Shown piece after piece: positions 24,153-37,020 of a DNA stretch of 64,000 bases. This DNA comes from Hydractinia symbiolongicarpus (taxonomy: Eukaryota; Cnidaria; Hydrozoa; Anthoathecata; Hydractiniidae): positions 14,900,851 to 14,964,850 of the forward strand of contig NC_079877.1 of the NCBI RefSeq assembly GCF_029227915.1, given 5' to 3'. Position 1 is the stretch's first letter. Each line of letters begins with the position of its first letter. Below the pieces are notes generated by a model. The model made no database searches, was not told where the DNA came from, and saw only the letters and a list, made by a program, of their open reading frames with translations. The translations under genes were made by a program, and so were the position numbers.

Positions 24153-24176
24153 CTGATGAAGGCTTGTTAGCCGAAA
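24153..24176 (+). ncRNA. Hammerhead-ribozyme-like core, probably not functional
   Basis: CTGATGA is followed by GGCT-TGTT-AGCC, a 4-bp stem II with a tetraloop, then GAAA and, 9 nt on, GTC. These are the conserved parts of a hammerhead core, and Penelope-like elements are known to carry hammerheads. One extra A lies between CTGATGA and stem II, stem III is at most 3 bp, and I see no pairing for stem I. It could be a decayed motif of the upstream element. Confidence 0.3.
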
Positions 24177-24208
24177 TATATTTTGTCCTAATACATGTGT
24201 TTTTTCTT

Positions 24209-24465
<257 letters not shown>

Positions 24466-24769
24466 TTTTGCAAAGTGGATTACATTCTTCAAAATTTTCT
24501 TTAACAAATTCTATAAAACATCGCCTATAAAATTGATCTGTAATTTACCAAACTTTACCGATAAAATAGTATTGACGTCAAAGGAAAGTTAATTAAAGGT
24601 TAGTGAAGCCATTACAATGCACTTAAAACTTTGAGGCCAAATAACTTGGAAACGAGGTGGTGACGTCAATGTTTTTTCACCGCGTGAGTAACTAGGGACA
24701 ACCTGGGACCAATTTGGGTAAGTTTTCCAAACCTGGGTCCCCGAATCCGTTTCGGAATGGACAGTTTGA

Positions 24770-24972
24770 TGACGTCATCAAAACACCTTTATACCTTGAT
24801 ATCTCTGCAACCGTTTGTCAAAGATACATGATCATATACATTTTCTTGATCAGCATTTCAAGATCTATACGATGAAGGCAAACACTGCTGACGTCAGCAA
24901 ATAAACTTAAACAACCTATTTTTCCATTGTCCTTCTGCCTAAGTGGATTACTCCACGGGATTTATCGACTAG
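24770..24972 (+). mobile_element. Helitron 3' end (5' part lost)
   Basis: It ends AAGTGGATTACTCCACGGGA, with a GTGGA/TCCAC hairpin, then TTTATCGACTAG before T. The last 200 bp share ordered blocks with the Helitron end at 50930-51146, including CATGATCATATAC, CTTGAT(C/T)AGCA, GCTGACGTCA and the terminal hairpin. No matching 5' end is seen; the sequence from 24463 follows the (TA)n tract directly. Confidence 0.75.
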
Positions 24973-25727
24973 TATATATATATTGGACCAGAGTTATTCC
25001 GTGTGAACATAAATGTTTTGCCTCATCGGCTGAGCAAATGTATTGAAAGAGCTATGCTTGCAAAACGCAAATCGAACGACAACAGAGCTAAGAACATGAT
25101 CAAATCGAACAAAATTAACAATAACAGTGAAAGACATGATTTTTGAGATTTGAATTTTGGTGAAGGATTCTTGAAAATGACTTGCCGTATACTCTGCAGG
25201 GTCGAATTTACTTATTCTATATGAAGAGAGTTAATAAAAAACTGGGAAAAGCTCACGGGACGTTGGTACCCGAAATCCGCACAATCCTAGACTGGAAATA
25301 GGCATGTTAATTTCAGTCCCGTGTATAATAATATTTTCATCAAAGAGTAAAAGAAATTAAAGTTGATGTCGAATTGAAAAAGGAAAGAAAGTATAAGGTA
25401 TTTGCGCTGAGTTTTTAGACAGCGACAGCCTGCTCCGTGGTTACGATTTTATATACGTTTTGTAAATCTTGCCTCAGAAATTTGAAATACTCAGACTAAG
25501 GTTGTTTTACTTGAAAAGACTTCAAAAATTGTTGTTATTCTTGTTGATACGTTATCATTGATGCGATCAGACAACACATAAGTCAATACAAATTTTGCCG
25601 ATTAAGGATCCTTCGATAATATAATTGGAAAGTCTAAAGAAGCTTATTTAAGGCGTTAATCTAACGGCACTGATTCAGGTAGAACGTTTTTTAAAAGTGG
25701 ATCACTTCAGCAAAGTTTTGTGAACTG
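24973..25727. other. Upstream region of peptide gene C
   Basis: Non-coding sequence. At its end CTTTTGTGAACTG precedes a donor-like GTAGGTATAAG at 25728, the likely end of a 5' UTR exon of gene C by comparison with B1. Confidence 0.4.
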
Positions 25728-25811
25728 GTAGGTATAAGTTCTTCATAACTTTTCATCCAATGAAAACAAATTTTGTGATTCCTGAATTTATTATTCAAAG
25801 TTCTGTTTTAG

Positions 25812-26781
25812 CAAGCCTTAAGATAAGGTTGTTGTTGTTTTCTTTCACCTTATTGTGTCTGTTTGGTGCTTCTGAAATGGTGGATTCAAGGTCTGTGTTT
25901 CGAAATGGTCAAAAAATCACATATGGGTGCAATGGATGGTGTTGGAGTTATTGTGGAGTAGTATGGGCAAGTCGATGTTTGATTATCTACATAATATTTT
26001 AATTTTGATTTTGATTTTAAAATATCGTGAAATAATTTTTGCATGTGTTTTTCCTTTTTTCTAATTCTTATGTAAACATGTTTTCGTTTTTTGTAATTTA
26101 TAATCTCGCAAAAAATTAGAATCCTTATATCACGAAACAACATTGAATGACAAAAATTTTATTTAACTAACTGTATTTTCTGAAAGAGAGAACATTAAAA
26201 GATACGTTACCTACCTGTAATTTTTTCCGGAATTAAAAGTAATCCAGCAGTTTCCGTGTGAAAGTGTTAGAAAGTTTGGTAATCAAAAAAGTAAACTTCC
26301 AGATCCATTGTCACCATTTTAAAAAAGATTGACCAAGGTGTTGATGAAGGTTTCGTTTTTTGCGTTGAGATTCACTTAGTTTAACCAAAAAAGGTCTCTC
26401 TCTGATTACTAAGTTTAAACTTTTTAAATGATAGGATGGAATCGAAGAAGAAAATATATTTTTGAGCCCTTTTCTTCTTTTTTAACAACAAAATGTCTTT
26501 TAAGGAATTTCTTGATTTTATTGGGAGCGTTCTTATAACAAACAACACAGTGAAAACTTTTGAAAAAACATGCAATAAGAATATCTGAAACTATAACTTC
26601 GTAGACATCTTACGGTCAGTTATTTTGTTTCCTTTAGACTGCTGGCGAATGGTGCTACATTGGCGAAAAAGTCAACCATCGCTTTTGGCCATACAGGGTG
26701 AAGTGCAGTTTACCACGAGATTGTACTGCTCATATGCAGTGGAATTATCCTCGTTGTGCTAGCAGATGTACATTGTTTTGA
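25812..26781 (+). CDS. Small secreted eight-cysteine peptide C (start codon lost, GC donor)
   Basis: Exon 1 (25812-25966) follows a TTTTAG acceptor and encodes a hydrophobic LLLFSFTLLCLFG segment, then YGCNGWCWSYCGVVW. The position of the ATG in A and B (AAGATG) reads AAGATA here. The upstream ATG at 25760 would lie inside the predicted 5' UTR intron (25728-25811). Exon 1 ends TGG, followed by GCAAGT, a GC donor where A and B have GTAGGT. Exon 2 (26638-26781, after CCTTTAG) encodes TAGEWCYIGE through CASRCTLF. All eight cysteines and the phase-0 intron position are kept, and no stop interrupts it. It is either a recently disabled paralogue or one using another start. The 671-nt intron is much longer than in A. 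Confidence 0.6.
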
Positions 26782-28107
26782 TAGTAAAAAACGGATTTTA
26801 AAGTATAATTTTTGCAACATTTTGTACCTTGAAAGGGAAAAAATAAATGGATAGATAATAATTGTTTTTCTTATCACCGCTAATTCGCTGTGCTAAAATG
26901 GCACAAAACCAGCCTATTTATTTTCACTAAAAAAATATTCTATTGTGCTTACTGGTAAGCAAAATACTGAGGGTTAGAAGCAACAAAAAGTTAGATCCAT
27001 AGCATCACTTGGACTCCCAAACTATACCTCTCCCGCCCCCCACACACACCTTCTGTGCCGGTTTGAGGTGAAGTTGCGCTTAACATAATTATCAATTGGA
27101 TTGGACACCTCGCAACTAAATCTTTTTTCTCCATGCCTTCCAGTATCTTAAATATTCACTTTGATCTCAAAACTACCATTTCCATCATGTTTAAAAACCG
27201 TCATAATCGGTAAATTGTATTAACTTTGATTAGAATTTTGATTAAAATTTGAAACTTACACCCAAACTTTATTCCCCCCTAATGGAGACTGTGAAAAGGT
27301 TGACACATGACAAACCCGTTTTCCTTCCTTAGATTTTACCCAATGGGAAATTTTTAATAAAATATTAAAGTACGATGAATTGAGGTAAAACGATTTAAAA
27401 GACCTCGTTGTTATTGACTATTTCAAGACTTTTGGTGGCGTCACATAAACCTTGATGATAACAGCCATTTGTTTCAAGACTTACCGAAAATCAAAAATAG
27501 CCCTGAAAATAATAAAAAACATAAATTCCTACCAAGATAATAATCTCTTTCAGGTAAAAAAATCACTTCATAATTTACTGAAAGGCATTCTGAAGTTTAA
27601 GATCCGCAAGCAAAATGAAGAATCCCACAAAAAATGTCTTTTTGCTATATTACAGAGTAATAACAACAAAATAGCAAAATACATACGGCGAGTTCACCAG
27701 CTACCTAGATGGTTTTAAGTATGCTCCTTCAAGATCCATGTTTGTAATCAAAATGTTAAAATTGGTTTGGCTAAAAAATATTGCACATAACATAAAAATG
27801 AAATACAAATCATTTTCAGCAACAAAAAAGTCATATAATTTCCTCAAAAGCTGTTTTAAACATTAGATTATTTGCAATCGCTAGAGTATCAGGTTCTAGT
27901 CATGAAAAAATAGATCACATTCATGCCTAAACTGACGTACCCACGTTTTATGACATTTGATGTTTGTTTTTATAACTTTTTTTCGTAGTAATCAAGCCAA
28001 GTTGCGCATACGCCTGATGGCGCATACTTGAATAGGACTTTTCCACCCATTTTTACACACACGTCAGTTCTTTTTGTACTGGTTAGACAATTCACAAAAA
28101 AGAAACC
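26782..28107. other. Non-coding, no gene seen
   Basis: 3' flank of gene C with AATAAA at 26840-26845, a possible polyadenylation signal about 60 nt after the stop. An open frame at 27452-27718 is lysine- and asparagine-rich and unsupported. Confidence 0.4.
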
Positions 28108-28768
28108 ATGTTTAGTGGCGAAAAGGAATCAAAAGATCAGAAAAGACGGAGAAAGGACAGATATGCTCAGGAAAGTCTTTCTCTTTCTAGTATTAAAAAT
28201 TACTTTGACAAAAAGTTTAAAGATATCCAAGCAAAGTTTAAAAAAGAATAATCACAAACTAGCAAAGGAATACAAAAAGGAACCAGATCTTTCTCTTGAG
28301 TTTAAAGGGAACAAAAAGCGACGAGAGTTTAATGAAACTATTCCACGTGACCTTGAGACGTCGGGAGATCTAATAAAGCAAGGCTTAAAGTACAGATCTG
28401 CAAAAAATGTTACAGGAGATAGTGTCTAATAATGAAAAAAGGATAAAAAATTATTAAAATTGCTGACAGATCTATTGTGGGGTGGAGTACTGTTGTCAAA
28501 TGCATCTCAGATGACCTGGCTAGCGACTCTACAGACGAGCAAAAAATTAAAGCTGCTGAAAATCATGCCATCAGAAAAAAGCAAAACACATTTAATTGCA
28601 CCAGGAAATCAAAGTTCGAATGTATCGTCAACGATCTCCAAAGCTCCAGATAAAATCCAGTTTTCGAATGCTGAATCAGACTTCAGACGAGTTGTTCACT
28701 CCATTGCGACGGGAACTTGCTTCAGCTGCGAAAAAACGGACACTTGCGAAAATACTGCCCCAAAGTAA
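28108..28768 (+). pseudogene. DIRS gag-like ORF with broken zinc knuckle
   Basis: Starts MFSGEKESKDQKRRRKDRYA and runs to a stop at 28250, with KNYFDKKFKDIQAKF before it. A shifted frame continues with LSLEFKGNKKRREFNET to 28429. Near 28720, CFSC in one frame is followed, after a one-base shift, by NGHLRKYCPK in another. Together these are the parts of a CCHC zinc knuckle, which in gag proteins binds nucleic acid. Several disruptions make it non-functional. Confidence 0.65.
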
Positions 28769-28876
28769 GATAAAAGCACATTTAAAAATAAGTTATTAGT
28801 TTCTATAATTTCGTCTGAAACATGTAAATCAAAATCCAATAATAAATTTGAGAGTGCAAACAGCATGGCTATCAAA

Positions 28877-30560
28877 TTCCACTTATCTTTACCCCAAAAT
28901 AAGCGCATTTGGAAAATAATAGATCAGCACTTAAGCTGAGCTATTATCAATAAAAGACTGCTTGAGATTGGAAGAATTCGGGAAACTGAATTACTTCCTC
29001 ATGCTGTAAACCCGTTATCCGTTTCTACTCAAGGTAATGAAAAAAAACGCCTTATCTTGGACTTAAGACATGTAAATAAGCATATATAAAAAGACAAAGT
29101 AAAATTTTATGACTGGAGAGTCATGGAAGAATACTTAATGTGGAATAGCTTCATGTTTCAGTTTGATCTGAAGCAAGGTTATCACCACATTGATATATCC
29201 GAAGAGCATGAAAATTATCTTGGTTTTTCTTGGAAATTTAAAGGGATAACAAAACATTTCGTTTTCACTGTTCTACCTTTTGGCGTAACATTCTGCTCCA
29301 TTTATTTTTATAAAAGTAATGCGTTGTCTCGTTAGGTATTGGAGGGAGCGATTTGTATTTCTGTGTACCTGGACCACAAGCTCATAGAACATGTTTGAAA
29401 CAGTCGGAATTTGTTCAGGAGATTTCATCTAAAATCTGATTTGTTATTAACAACGATAGAAGTGTCTGGAACCACAAAAAGAAGTAATCTGGTTAGGCGT
29501 TAACGCAGATTTTCTAGAAATTTTTTCACTATCCCTCAAATACAAGTTAACTCCATTGTATTAATAAAGCCATTCAAAACTTACTGTATTCAACAGCGAG
29601 AATTTTAGCAAAGCTAAATGGCAAAATTGTTTCTACAAAATTCGTTGCTAAAGAATTAATTCAATTTAAAACTAGAAACTTACACAAAATAATTGATGCG
29701 GAAATGTCTCGTGATTCTCGAATTAATCTGAAAAAGAAAGATCAGGCTATCAAGGAAATTATATTTTGGCCTAATAATATTAAAATGTTTAACAGAAGAG
29801 AAATCATTCCCTACAGAATTCCACAAATAGATGTTTATTCGGACGCTAGTGGTTACACTATAGGCTCCTATAACATACACCTGTTTTAATAAATTTAAAG
29901 TTTATGAGAAAAACTTAGTTCCACATGGCGGGAATTATATGCAATTCTGTCACATTAGAAACATTCAAAACCGTATTAAAGGAAAAATTATTAACTGGAA
30001 ATCGGGCAATTTTGCAGCTACTATAACCGCAAAAACAGATTGTGCAAAATCCCAGCTACAAGAAATAGCTGAACGTATTTTCAAAATCGGTTTTGATTAT
30101 TCTATCGATGTATATATATTATGGATACCTAGAAAAAAAATCGTTTTGCAGATAAAATAAGTAAATAATTTGACTACAATGATTGGCAAACTACAGAAAA
30201 GTGTTTCAAAACACTAAACAGATTAGGGGGTCCCCTGACAATTGACTGATATGACCACGAGAGTGTGAAAACGCCAATATTTAATTCACAATTTTAATGT
30301 CCCAGAACAGCGATCGTCGATGCGTTCACTGTCGCGTGGGGAAATGAAAACAATTACTTAGTCCCGCTTACGTCATTAATGAGAAGAACTTTAAGTCACA
30401 TGGACGCGTCGAAAGCCATAGGTGTGCTAGTTGTTCCATACAGGGGTTTTGCAAAATTTTGGGCGTTAATAGTAAATTCAGATTCGAAATTTCAGACGTT
30501 TGTCAAAGAATGCCGTACATTTAAAAACACTATGTTAGATTAGATTATGTTAGATTAAGA
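28877..30560 (+). pseudogene. DIRS RT and RNase H, catalytic site mutated
   Basis: RT pieces include KRLILDLRHVNKHI (about 29050), FQFDLKQGYHHIDISEEHE (29158-29215) and FVFTVLPFG. The catalytic box reads VYLDH instead of YLDD, so the second Asp is lost. RNase H pieces include IDVYSDASGYTIGS (29827-29868) and LQEIAERIFKIGFDYSID. The C-terminal region typical of DIRS pol follows: DAFTVAWGNENNYLVPLTS and IGVLVVPYRGFAKFWAL (30320-30470). Many stops and shifts lie between. Confidence 0.8.
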
Positions 30561-30703
30561 AATAACTGTGATGCGCTTATTGGCTCTGCTGCTTTTAAAA
30601 GCCCAATGATTGCGCTAAGAATAGCATTTTTGTAAAACGAAGACCGTAATTTTATGACAGATACAAAATTTTACATCATTATTTGTTACGAAATATGTAG
30701 GTC

Positions 30704-30895
30704 AGCAGGATTGCAGATCCTTACTGCTGTGGAAATACAATCGTGAAAAGTGTAAACAGACAAGCAGTCAAGCCCCAGTTTAAGAGGAAAGTAGCATTAG
30801 CAGGAGTGCAGATGGCTACTGGATATAAACTTTGGGTTGCTTAACCCATTATTTTAAGGAAGGTAGAATCAGCAGGATTGCAGATGTCTACTGGG
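30704..30895 (+). repeat. Three degenerate direct repeats between RNase H and recombinase
   Basis: AGCAGGATTGCAGAT stands at 30704 and 30871 and AGCAGGAGTGCAGAT at 30799. Each is followed by a variant of CTACTGG. Spacing is 95 and 72 bp. They may be remnants of the internal repeats of DIRS or Ngaro elements. Confidence 0.6.
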
Positions 30896-30931
30896 TATTG
30901 AAACGACTGTATTAGGATTATATATTATCCT

Positions 30932-31875
30932 TTGAATTTAGACTTTGTCGTGTCTTACGTTGAAAAACAATATCCTGGTCATGCAAATAAAAAGCTTAAA
31001 GTACTAGCTGATCAAAATCCAAGTGTTTTGGACAAATGTCGAGAATCATCTACTCTAAAGAAGTACACTTGTTATTTTAACCTTTGGAAAGATTGGACCG
31101 AGCTGTACTCATTAAAATGTTTCCCAGTCGACAAATTACTGGTGGCATTATTTCTGTTGAGCTTAATTCATGCTGTTTCTATGCTATAAAATTTCACTAC
31201 AACATAACTTCATGTCGTGATCCTTGCAATGCTCCTATCGTTAAAAACATGCTTGAGGCGGCAAAGAGAATAAAGAAGCAACAAGTGAAGAAGAAAGATC
31301 CTATAACAGTAGACCACTTTAATTCGATTTTAAATTATTTGTGAGGTGAAAATGCCGATTTCAAGAATTTAAGAACACTATTGATATTCTTGATAGGATT
31401 TAGTGGCTTCTTAAGATCTAATGAAATTGTGAACTTAAGTCGATCTGATATCATTTTCTTTGACACGTACATGACACTTTTCATTAGCAAAAGCAAAACC
31501 AACGTTTATAGAAAAGGTTCCACGGTGTTTATTGCACAGAATAATTCCGACTTGTGTCCCGTTAAAAATCTTAAGCAGAAATTGCTAAGAATTCGGAAGA
31601 TTTTATATTTTGAGCTATAACCACTTGAAATGAACAGTCCCTGAGAAGAAGAAACAAACCTATCTCGTACATGAGAGCAAGAGAAATGTTTTAAGATGTG
31701 ATAAAGAGGATTAGATCCAAGAAATTTCGGATTACACAGTCTTCGTTCAGGCGTTGCATCTGCAGCGGCTAACAGTGGAGTTAATGATCGGTTGTTCAAA
31801 CGACATGGACGTTGGAAGTCAGACCTGGCAAAAGACGGGTATGTTTAGGATAACATAAGTGCTTTACTCTCTGTA
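30932..31875 (+). pseudogene. DIRS tyrosine recombinase, broken
   Basis: N-terminal helical part: CRESSTLKKYTCYFNLWKDW. After a frameshift near 31140 the frame carries DPCNAPIVKNMLEAAKRI. A stop at 31342 is followed by LLIFLIGFSGFLRSNEIVNL, which includes the first catalytic Arg. The Lys region is FISKSKTNVYRKGSTVFI. After another break, GLHSLRSGVASAAANSGV (HxxR), FKRHGRWKSD and DGYV (nucleophile Tyr) end the domain near 31850. The R, K, HxxR, H and Y set is all visible, but in separate frames. Confidence 0.8.
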
Positions 31876-33100
31876 TCTCAGACATTACTTTTAAGCAAGT
31901 TGGATAATTCTAAGTCAATGCATAAAAATGAAAAATAAAAACATTGGGGTTTTAGCTTAAAGTAACGAATAGTCTCTATAAAGCAATAGTTATAACATAG
32001 GAGTCCCATAAGTCGTACTAACTTCATCCTAAATTTTTGTGGAATTATCTGAGTGTTTTGGAAAATAACAATATGTAGATATAGCTGCTAATTGCATCTT
32101 GTCTATGCACAAAAAATATTACTTAAAAGAAATGCATTGTCAGTTGTTGGATTGATAACTATCTAACGCAGCAGTCTTCGCAATTTGCCTTGGCATGTCT
32201 AATCTTTCAACTTCTTTTAAATATATATTTTTAAATTGCACAGGTTGAAATTTCCAGTTGTGACAATGCGTCCAGTTGCGTTATGTTGGTTTACAGTAAC
32301 AAAATAGTTACCTTGACAGTTTAAAAAGCAATGCATAGCTGGCATGGTAGGTAGTTTCTACTTCCCTGGTGTCAGTGATGTGTCTTAATTTCTTGGAAAC
32401 AAGATATATAGCTAGTTACCTACAATCAGTCACAAAATATAAGGCTCTCTGTTTCCTCTGTGTCATTAATCATGAAAAATGGTCTTTGGCGTCAATGTCA
32501 AGGTTTATATAAACATTGATCATGATGGGGAAAGGAAGTGGAATAAGTCGCTGTGTTCTGCTGCATATATTGCTAGGTTATTTACTGAAGTTGATGAGCT
32601 ATGAGCTATGTGATGGACATTCCTATTTGGAGTAGAATAATTTTACTCAGTGCACAATATTTGTCGCAGCTAGCTAGCTCGAAGATTTGTGTCAAAGAAT
32701 TTTTTTATGATGCGATAGAATAAGAAACTTCTTTGAGACCAAACATGTTAGTTTAGCTGCTACTGATTTTCTAACTAGCCTTAGGTGTAAGTTAGGCTAA
32801 GGAAGAGGTTCATAAAATTTAAAAAACAGTAATATACTATATATATGACCTCCATTTCTTTTCTGAAAATTCTTATTCCGTTTCTAGCTGGCTACGCTTA
32901 TCACTATCTTTAAAAAACAACAAAAACTTCATCGCCATCACCGCTAAAAACACGCTGTCTTCCTTAATCAGAATTTTACTAAAATATGCCAGCCAATGAG
33001 TAGATAAATGTACTTATAAAATTGAACAATTTTCAATATTTTTGATAGGGATGAAACGCGTGGAAATCCTATGTACTCTCCACGGTAGCTAATTTTAACT
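31876..33100. other. Non-coding, no gene seen
   Basis: AT-rich sequence with GCTAGC-type tracts near 32670. No open frame worth reporting. Confidence 0.4.
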
Positions 33101-33157
33101 TTGCCTATATAATGAACGTTTGCCTATATAATGAACGTTTGGCTATATAATGAAAAA
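33101..33157 (+). repeat. 19-bp repeat, three copies, with TATATAA cores
   Basis: TTGCCTATATAATGAACGT occurs at 33101 and 33120. A third variant, TTGGCTATATAATGAA, starts at 33139. The period is 19 bp. Confidence 0.85.
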
Positions 33158-33384
33158 GGGGCTCCCCTCCTCTCTGCAAATAGATCTTCACTGGAATCTT
33201 TTATAAACAACTTTTTTATAGTTCTTGTAGCGCAAACCTATTTCCATTATAAGAGCAAAACACTGGCTATTCTGTTCTGCTTCTAAATTCCATTTAGGCA
33301 AACATATAGAAAGGGTTAATTAGAGGTAGTCACATATTTAAGTAGCCAATACAACACGAGATATATACTCTTCCGGCTTTTCCA

Positions 33385-33747
33385 AACCATTTACAATTTC
33401 TATTATTAAATTCAATTAGTACATACCTTACATCCAACGCTTTTCATAAAGTTTATAGTAAAAAATATTCAAGCCAATTTATATCAAATTGGTTACATCA
33501 ACGTTATTTTATGTCTAGCAATTTTTCATCTTCATCGGACGAGACACTCCCTAATTTTTTAATTGATTTGAAACAGGTTTCTTATTTTAAATTCAAGAAA
33601 AAGAAAAAAATCTTAGATTTTATAAATTTTGAAGTTTATTTTTTACAACAGGATTTTTATAAAAGAAAATGTGATGTATTTTCTATGATAAAATTTAGTT
33701 ATTTTAATGGTAAATCTGTTATGGCAATTTTTAACTTGTTAGACTAA
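33385..33747 (+). other. Block related to 17.0 kb, with a short ORF of unknown product
   Basis: The first 225 bp match 17040-17260 in order. An ATG at 33511 opens MSSNFSSSSDETLPNFLIDL, continuing into a lysine- and phenylalanine-rich tail to 33747. The related copy has ATGTCTAAAATC and then loses the frame. It could be a decayed first exon shared by two paralogous fragments or part of an unrecognised repeat. No domain was recognised. Confidence 0.35.
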
Positions 33748-34580
33748 GCAGATAACGTTAAATATGCCAGCTAGGCGGGTAAAAATTCTTTAAGACTATT
33801 TTAGCTCTTGATTAACTATATAAAGTGTTTCAAGAAGGCTTTCAGGTCAGGTAGGTATATAGTGTTTTCCAGACCAGAATGTGCGAAAAGCAAATGCATG
33901 TGCACCCCTTTTACAAGTTAAATTTTAAGTGACGATTTATTAAAAAACTACTTTTACTAGTACCCGAAGTTGGAACACCATACTATGCGAGTGTTTTGTA
34001 TGTGTTTGAAAATAATTTTTCCTGAGTGACTGTACGGAAGTAGAAAAATATTTTTATTTTGAAATCGAAATCTATAGCTTTCTTGTATTCTTGCGGTTCC
34101 AATATTGTGTTGCATATGTTCTCTTTTCGCCCTAGAACTGAGTGATAATTTTTTGTTGCATCACAAAACACAAGCACATTTCTGAACCACAGATTAAAAT
34201 GTTTCACAAATATGGGTTGACATGAATGGTTGTGTCAACACGGACCAATTTATTTAAAATTTTATAAATCTGTGCTGGCATTGGGACGGGATGCTAAAGC
34301 ACTAAAAAATTAACCGGTTATTCACAATAGGGAAATTGTGATTTCAACATGATCTATGCAACAACAACAACATTATTTTATTTCCAGTAACATCTTTTTC
34401 TAAGAATTTTGGTGACTACGTATAGACAAATCTCAAACTAAGCCATCAAACATTTTTGTATAATCTATAACATTATGACTTGTCAATGTTTACAAAAGTT
34501 AAAAAGTTTTTAGGTTTTTTTGCACATTTCTGTAGGCAGATAATATAAACAACAGACCACATCAAAGAAATCCATCCAAA

Positions 34581-34615
34581 CATAGTTAATAGAAAAAACA
34601 CTGGTTCGGAAGATC
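34581..34615 (+). repeat. Left TIR of the THAP/C2H2 transposon
   Basis: 35 bp; pairs with 37021-37055 at 33 positions. The outer end is CATAG and the inner end CGGAAGATC. Confidence 0.9.
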
Positions 34616-34690
34616 GGCAAACTTCAAAGGATTCCCAAACGGTGTTTAGAAGTACGTCACGTGACCTTGATAATGCACAATCATTTCAAA

Positions 34691-35990
34691 ATGGCTTCTA
34701 ATGTAGGAGGAAATGATAGTGTTTTGGTTTCCTTAGATACTTTTGAGGATGACTTTGAAGATATTATTGAAGTTTTAAACGAAGATGAATATATAAATGA
34801 ACTCTCAAACGATCTATGTGAAGACGTAAGTAATGTTTTGTTTTGTTTGTTTGTGCTGTTTTGATTGAAAATGTAGGACAGCTAGGCTGCTGGGGAGAGG
34901 GAAAGCTTTTTGTATGTCACAGAAAATGTTAATATGACCACATTATTATCATTTAAGAACGAACTTGGCAACTTTCCCTGTGTGGTATGTGACAAAGTGT
35001 GCAAAAGTAAAGGTGGATTAAAACTTCATTGGATTAGGAAGCACAATAATAATGAGCTCGAGGCTAAGAAGGAAGATGAACAAAAGGAAGAACTAGTTGA
35101 CGAAGAATTTATAATTAAACTTTTAAGAAAGGCATTGGAAAATGTAGTAACTAGTGAAAATGTTTTTTTAGAACTTATTTCAAAAGAATTTCAAGCATAT
35201 GAAGAGTATGGTTTTGACAGAGCTATCTCACAAAAAATAGTACATCAACTTCACCAACATAAAATTAGCCATAACAAATCATCAGAAAAATTATATTCTT
35301 CATACTATACAAATATTGTCACACATGCTATACACATGCTATAAATTTTATACCTCCATCGATAAACAGTAAATACTTCAAAATAGTTCTCATGAAGCTT
35401 GGTGACTTATTATGGTCTACAATTAATGAAACTACATGTGCTACTGCTGACAAAAATATTAATATATCAGAGAAGGAAATAGGAAGACTCCAGTATATTG
35501 GGGGATATATTTTACACAAACTTCACAGAAATTTGAAAAGTTCAAAAAATTGAGTCTGGAATAACAACAAGCAATAGCACTTATGGAAGTAAGGGGGAAG
35601 AAATCAATAATTTGATTTCTCATTTAAATCGAGGTTAACTATGGCAAATTTCTCTTCCCATTCAAAAAATATTAATAATTTGTGAAAAATACTTCCGACT
35701 AAAGATGTTAGTTTAAGAAAAATTAACATCAAATCAATCATATCAGAATTGCCAAATTTGTGTCATATTAAGGTCTCTTTTAAAGAAGTGGTTTTTTACT
35801 GCAGAGATTCCTATTTCTACACAAGTTGAAAAAAACTCACTGTTTTCGATAATTCAGTTGTATACAAGAGTACGGTCATTTTCTTATGCCAGAGATATCG
35901 TTCAAAAAGACCGAGTAGCAAAAACAAGCAGTAAAAAGGCATTACGTAAAGAAATAAAAAGATCCGTTGAGAAACCTTTATAAAATGATA
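34691..35990 (+). pseudogene. C2H2 zinc-finger transposon protein, decayed
   Basis: Exon 1 (34691-34825) encodes an acidic 45-residue start, MASNVGGNDSVLVSLDTFED and on to NDLCED, followed by donor GTAAGT. The next exon can join in phase at 34898 and contains CVVCDKVCKSKGGLKLHWI with the two His at HWIRKH (a C2H2 finger). It then runs through KALENVVTSENVFLELISKE to a stop at 35344. Shifted frames continue with EIGRLQYIGGYILHKLHRN (about 35480) and RVRSFSYARDIVQKDRVAK (about 35870), so it once extended some 200 residues further. I remember similar YIAGYV and RSFSYAKD segments from cnidarian transposon proteins, but cannot name a family. Confidence 0.6.
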
Positions 35991-36079
35991 ATATATCATT
36001 TATAATAGACTAAGAATAAGGTAAGTATATGGCTCACTCCAGGGTTGTGTAAACCTTTTAAATGTAGTAGTATTGTCAG

Positions 36080-36630
36080 TTAAAAATGTCTCCCAACCAT
36101 TAAAGGATTTAAGTTTTTAATGCGTGTGTTTAAATCTTTAAGGTTTTTGTAATAGGGGTTAATAGTTGTAGGAGTACTCAAAGTCTTTCTTGGTGGTCTT
36201 GGGGTAACTTGTTTACTGAAACTTCTTACTAGCATGTTTAATGTTGGGATACCACCATGTTTTAATTTCTTCTTCTTCATCTTTACCCCAAAAACTATAA
36301 GAGACATTTTTTAAAATATTTATTTAGAATTGTTAAGAGCAAATTAGGAACATTTTAGCCTAAAAATCTAAAAAAACCTAAAGCAGTATAGAAAGGATAC
36401 TTACATATTTTAATGTCTTCTTTATGAAAGTGTTTTTCACATGCATAAACGTTATTATCAGCTATTTGTTTTTTAAAGTTCTCATCTACTACTCTAGTTT
36501 TGGTTATTTCAGACAGCCACCGCTGACGCCACTCTTTCTGAACATGTTCTGCAGGAATTCTAAAAATACCAATGCCTTTTGTTCTTCTACACATACTGCA
36601 CCCGAATACACTGCAATTTACACCTGGCAT
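36080..36630 (-). CDS. THAP-domain protein of the transposon (two exons)
   Basis: Exon 1 (36630 to 36405) starts MPGVNCSVFGCSM. A C-x4-C pair near the N-terminus, FRIP, W residues in EWRQRW and C-x2-H in VYACEKHF form the C2CH zinc module of THAP domains, a sequence-specific DNA-binding fold. The donor GTAAGT follows IKI. The acceptor after TCTTATAG joins exon 2 (36294 to 36080) in phase. Exon 2 reads KKKLKHGGIPTLNM, the basic K(L/P)-PTLN motif common after THAP domains, and ends at a TAA. The total is 146 residues with no stop, so it is a complete THAP-only protein. The start upstream at 36666 is less likely because THAP domains usually begin at the MP residues. Confidence 0.8.
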
Positions 36631-37020
36631 CTTGTGTGCTAAGTTTTGCAGAATTGTTTTAAACAATTTATTACTTTACCTTTTTATATCGAAACTTTCG
36701 TTCTTATGGTGGCTTCCTATTCTAACTGAACACTAACTTTCTACCTGTAAAACATTTATTTGAAGACCATTATTTATACGTAAATATTTTTGTTCTTAAC
36801 TAATTTTTAATGTTTTATGTAAAATATTATTTTATTAACGGTTTTTAGATTTATTTTAAAACTGTATAGATTAGATATTTTTCAAAATAAAACAACAAAA
36901 CTTTTAACAAATTCATGTGTTTGTAACTGAAGTTTTATGCGCGGCAAATGAGTTGTGCATTATCATGTCCCTTTAAATTCAAATATGCGTAATAATAACA
37001 TAATTGAATATGTTATTCTT

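Larger units (their letters stand above)
28108..31875 (+). mobile_element. Decayed DIRS-type (tyrosine recombinase) retrotransposon
   Basis: In order on the plus strand: gag-like ORF with zinc knuckle, RT, RNase H with the DIRS-specific C-terminal region, then a tyrosine recombinase. Recombinase instead of a DDE integrase defines the DIRS order. Stops and frameshifts occur in every part. No methyltransferase is evident and the terminal repeats were not found, so the subgroup (DIRS, PAT or Ngaro) is open. Confidence 0.85.
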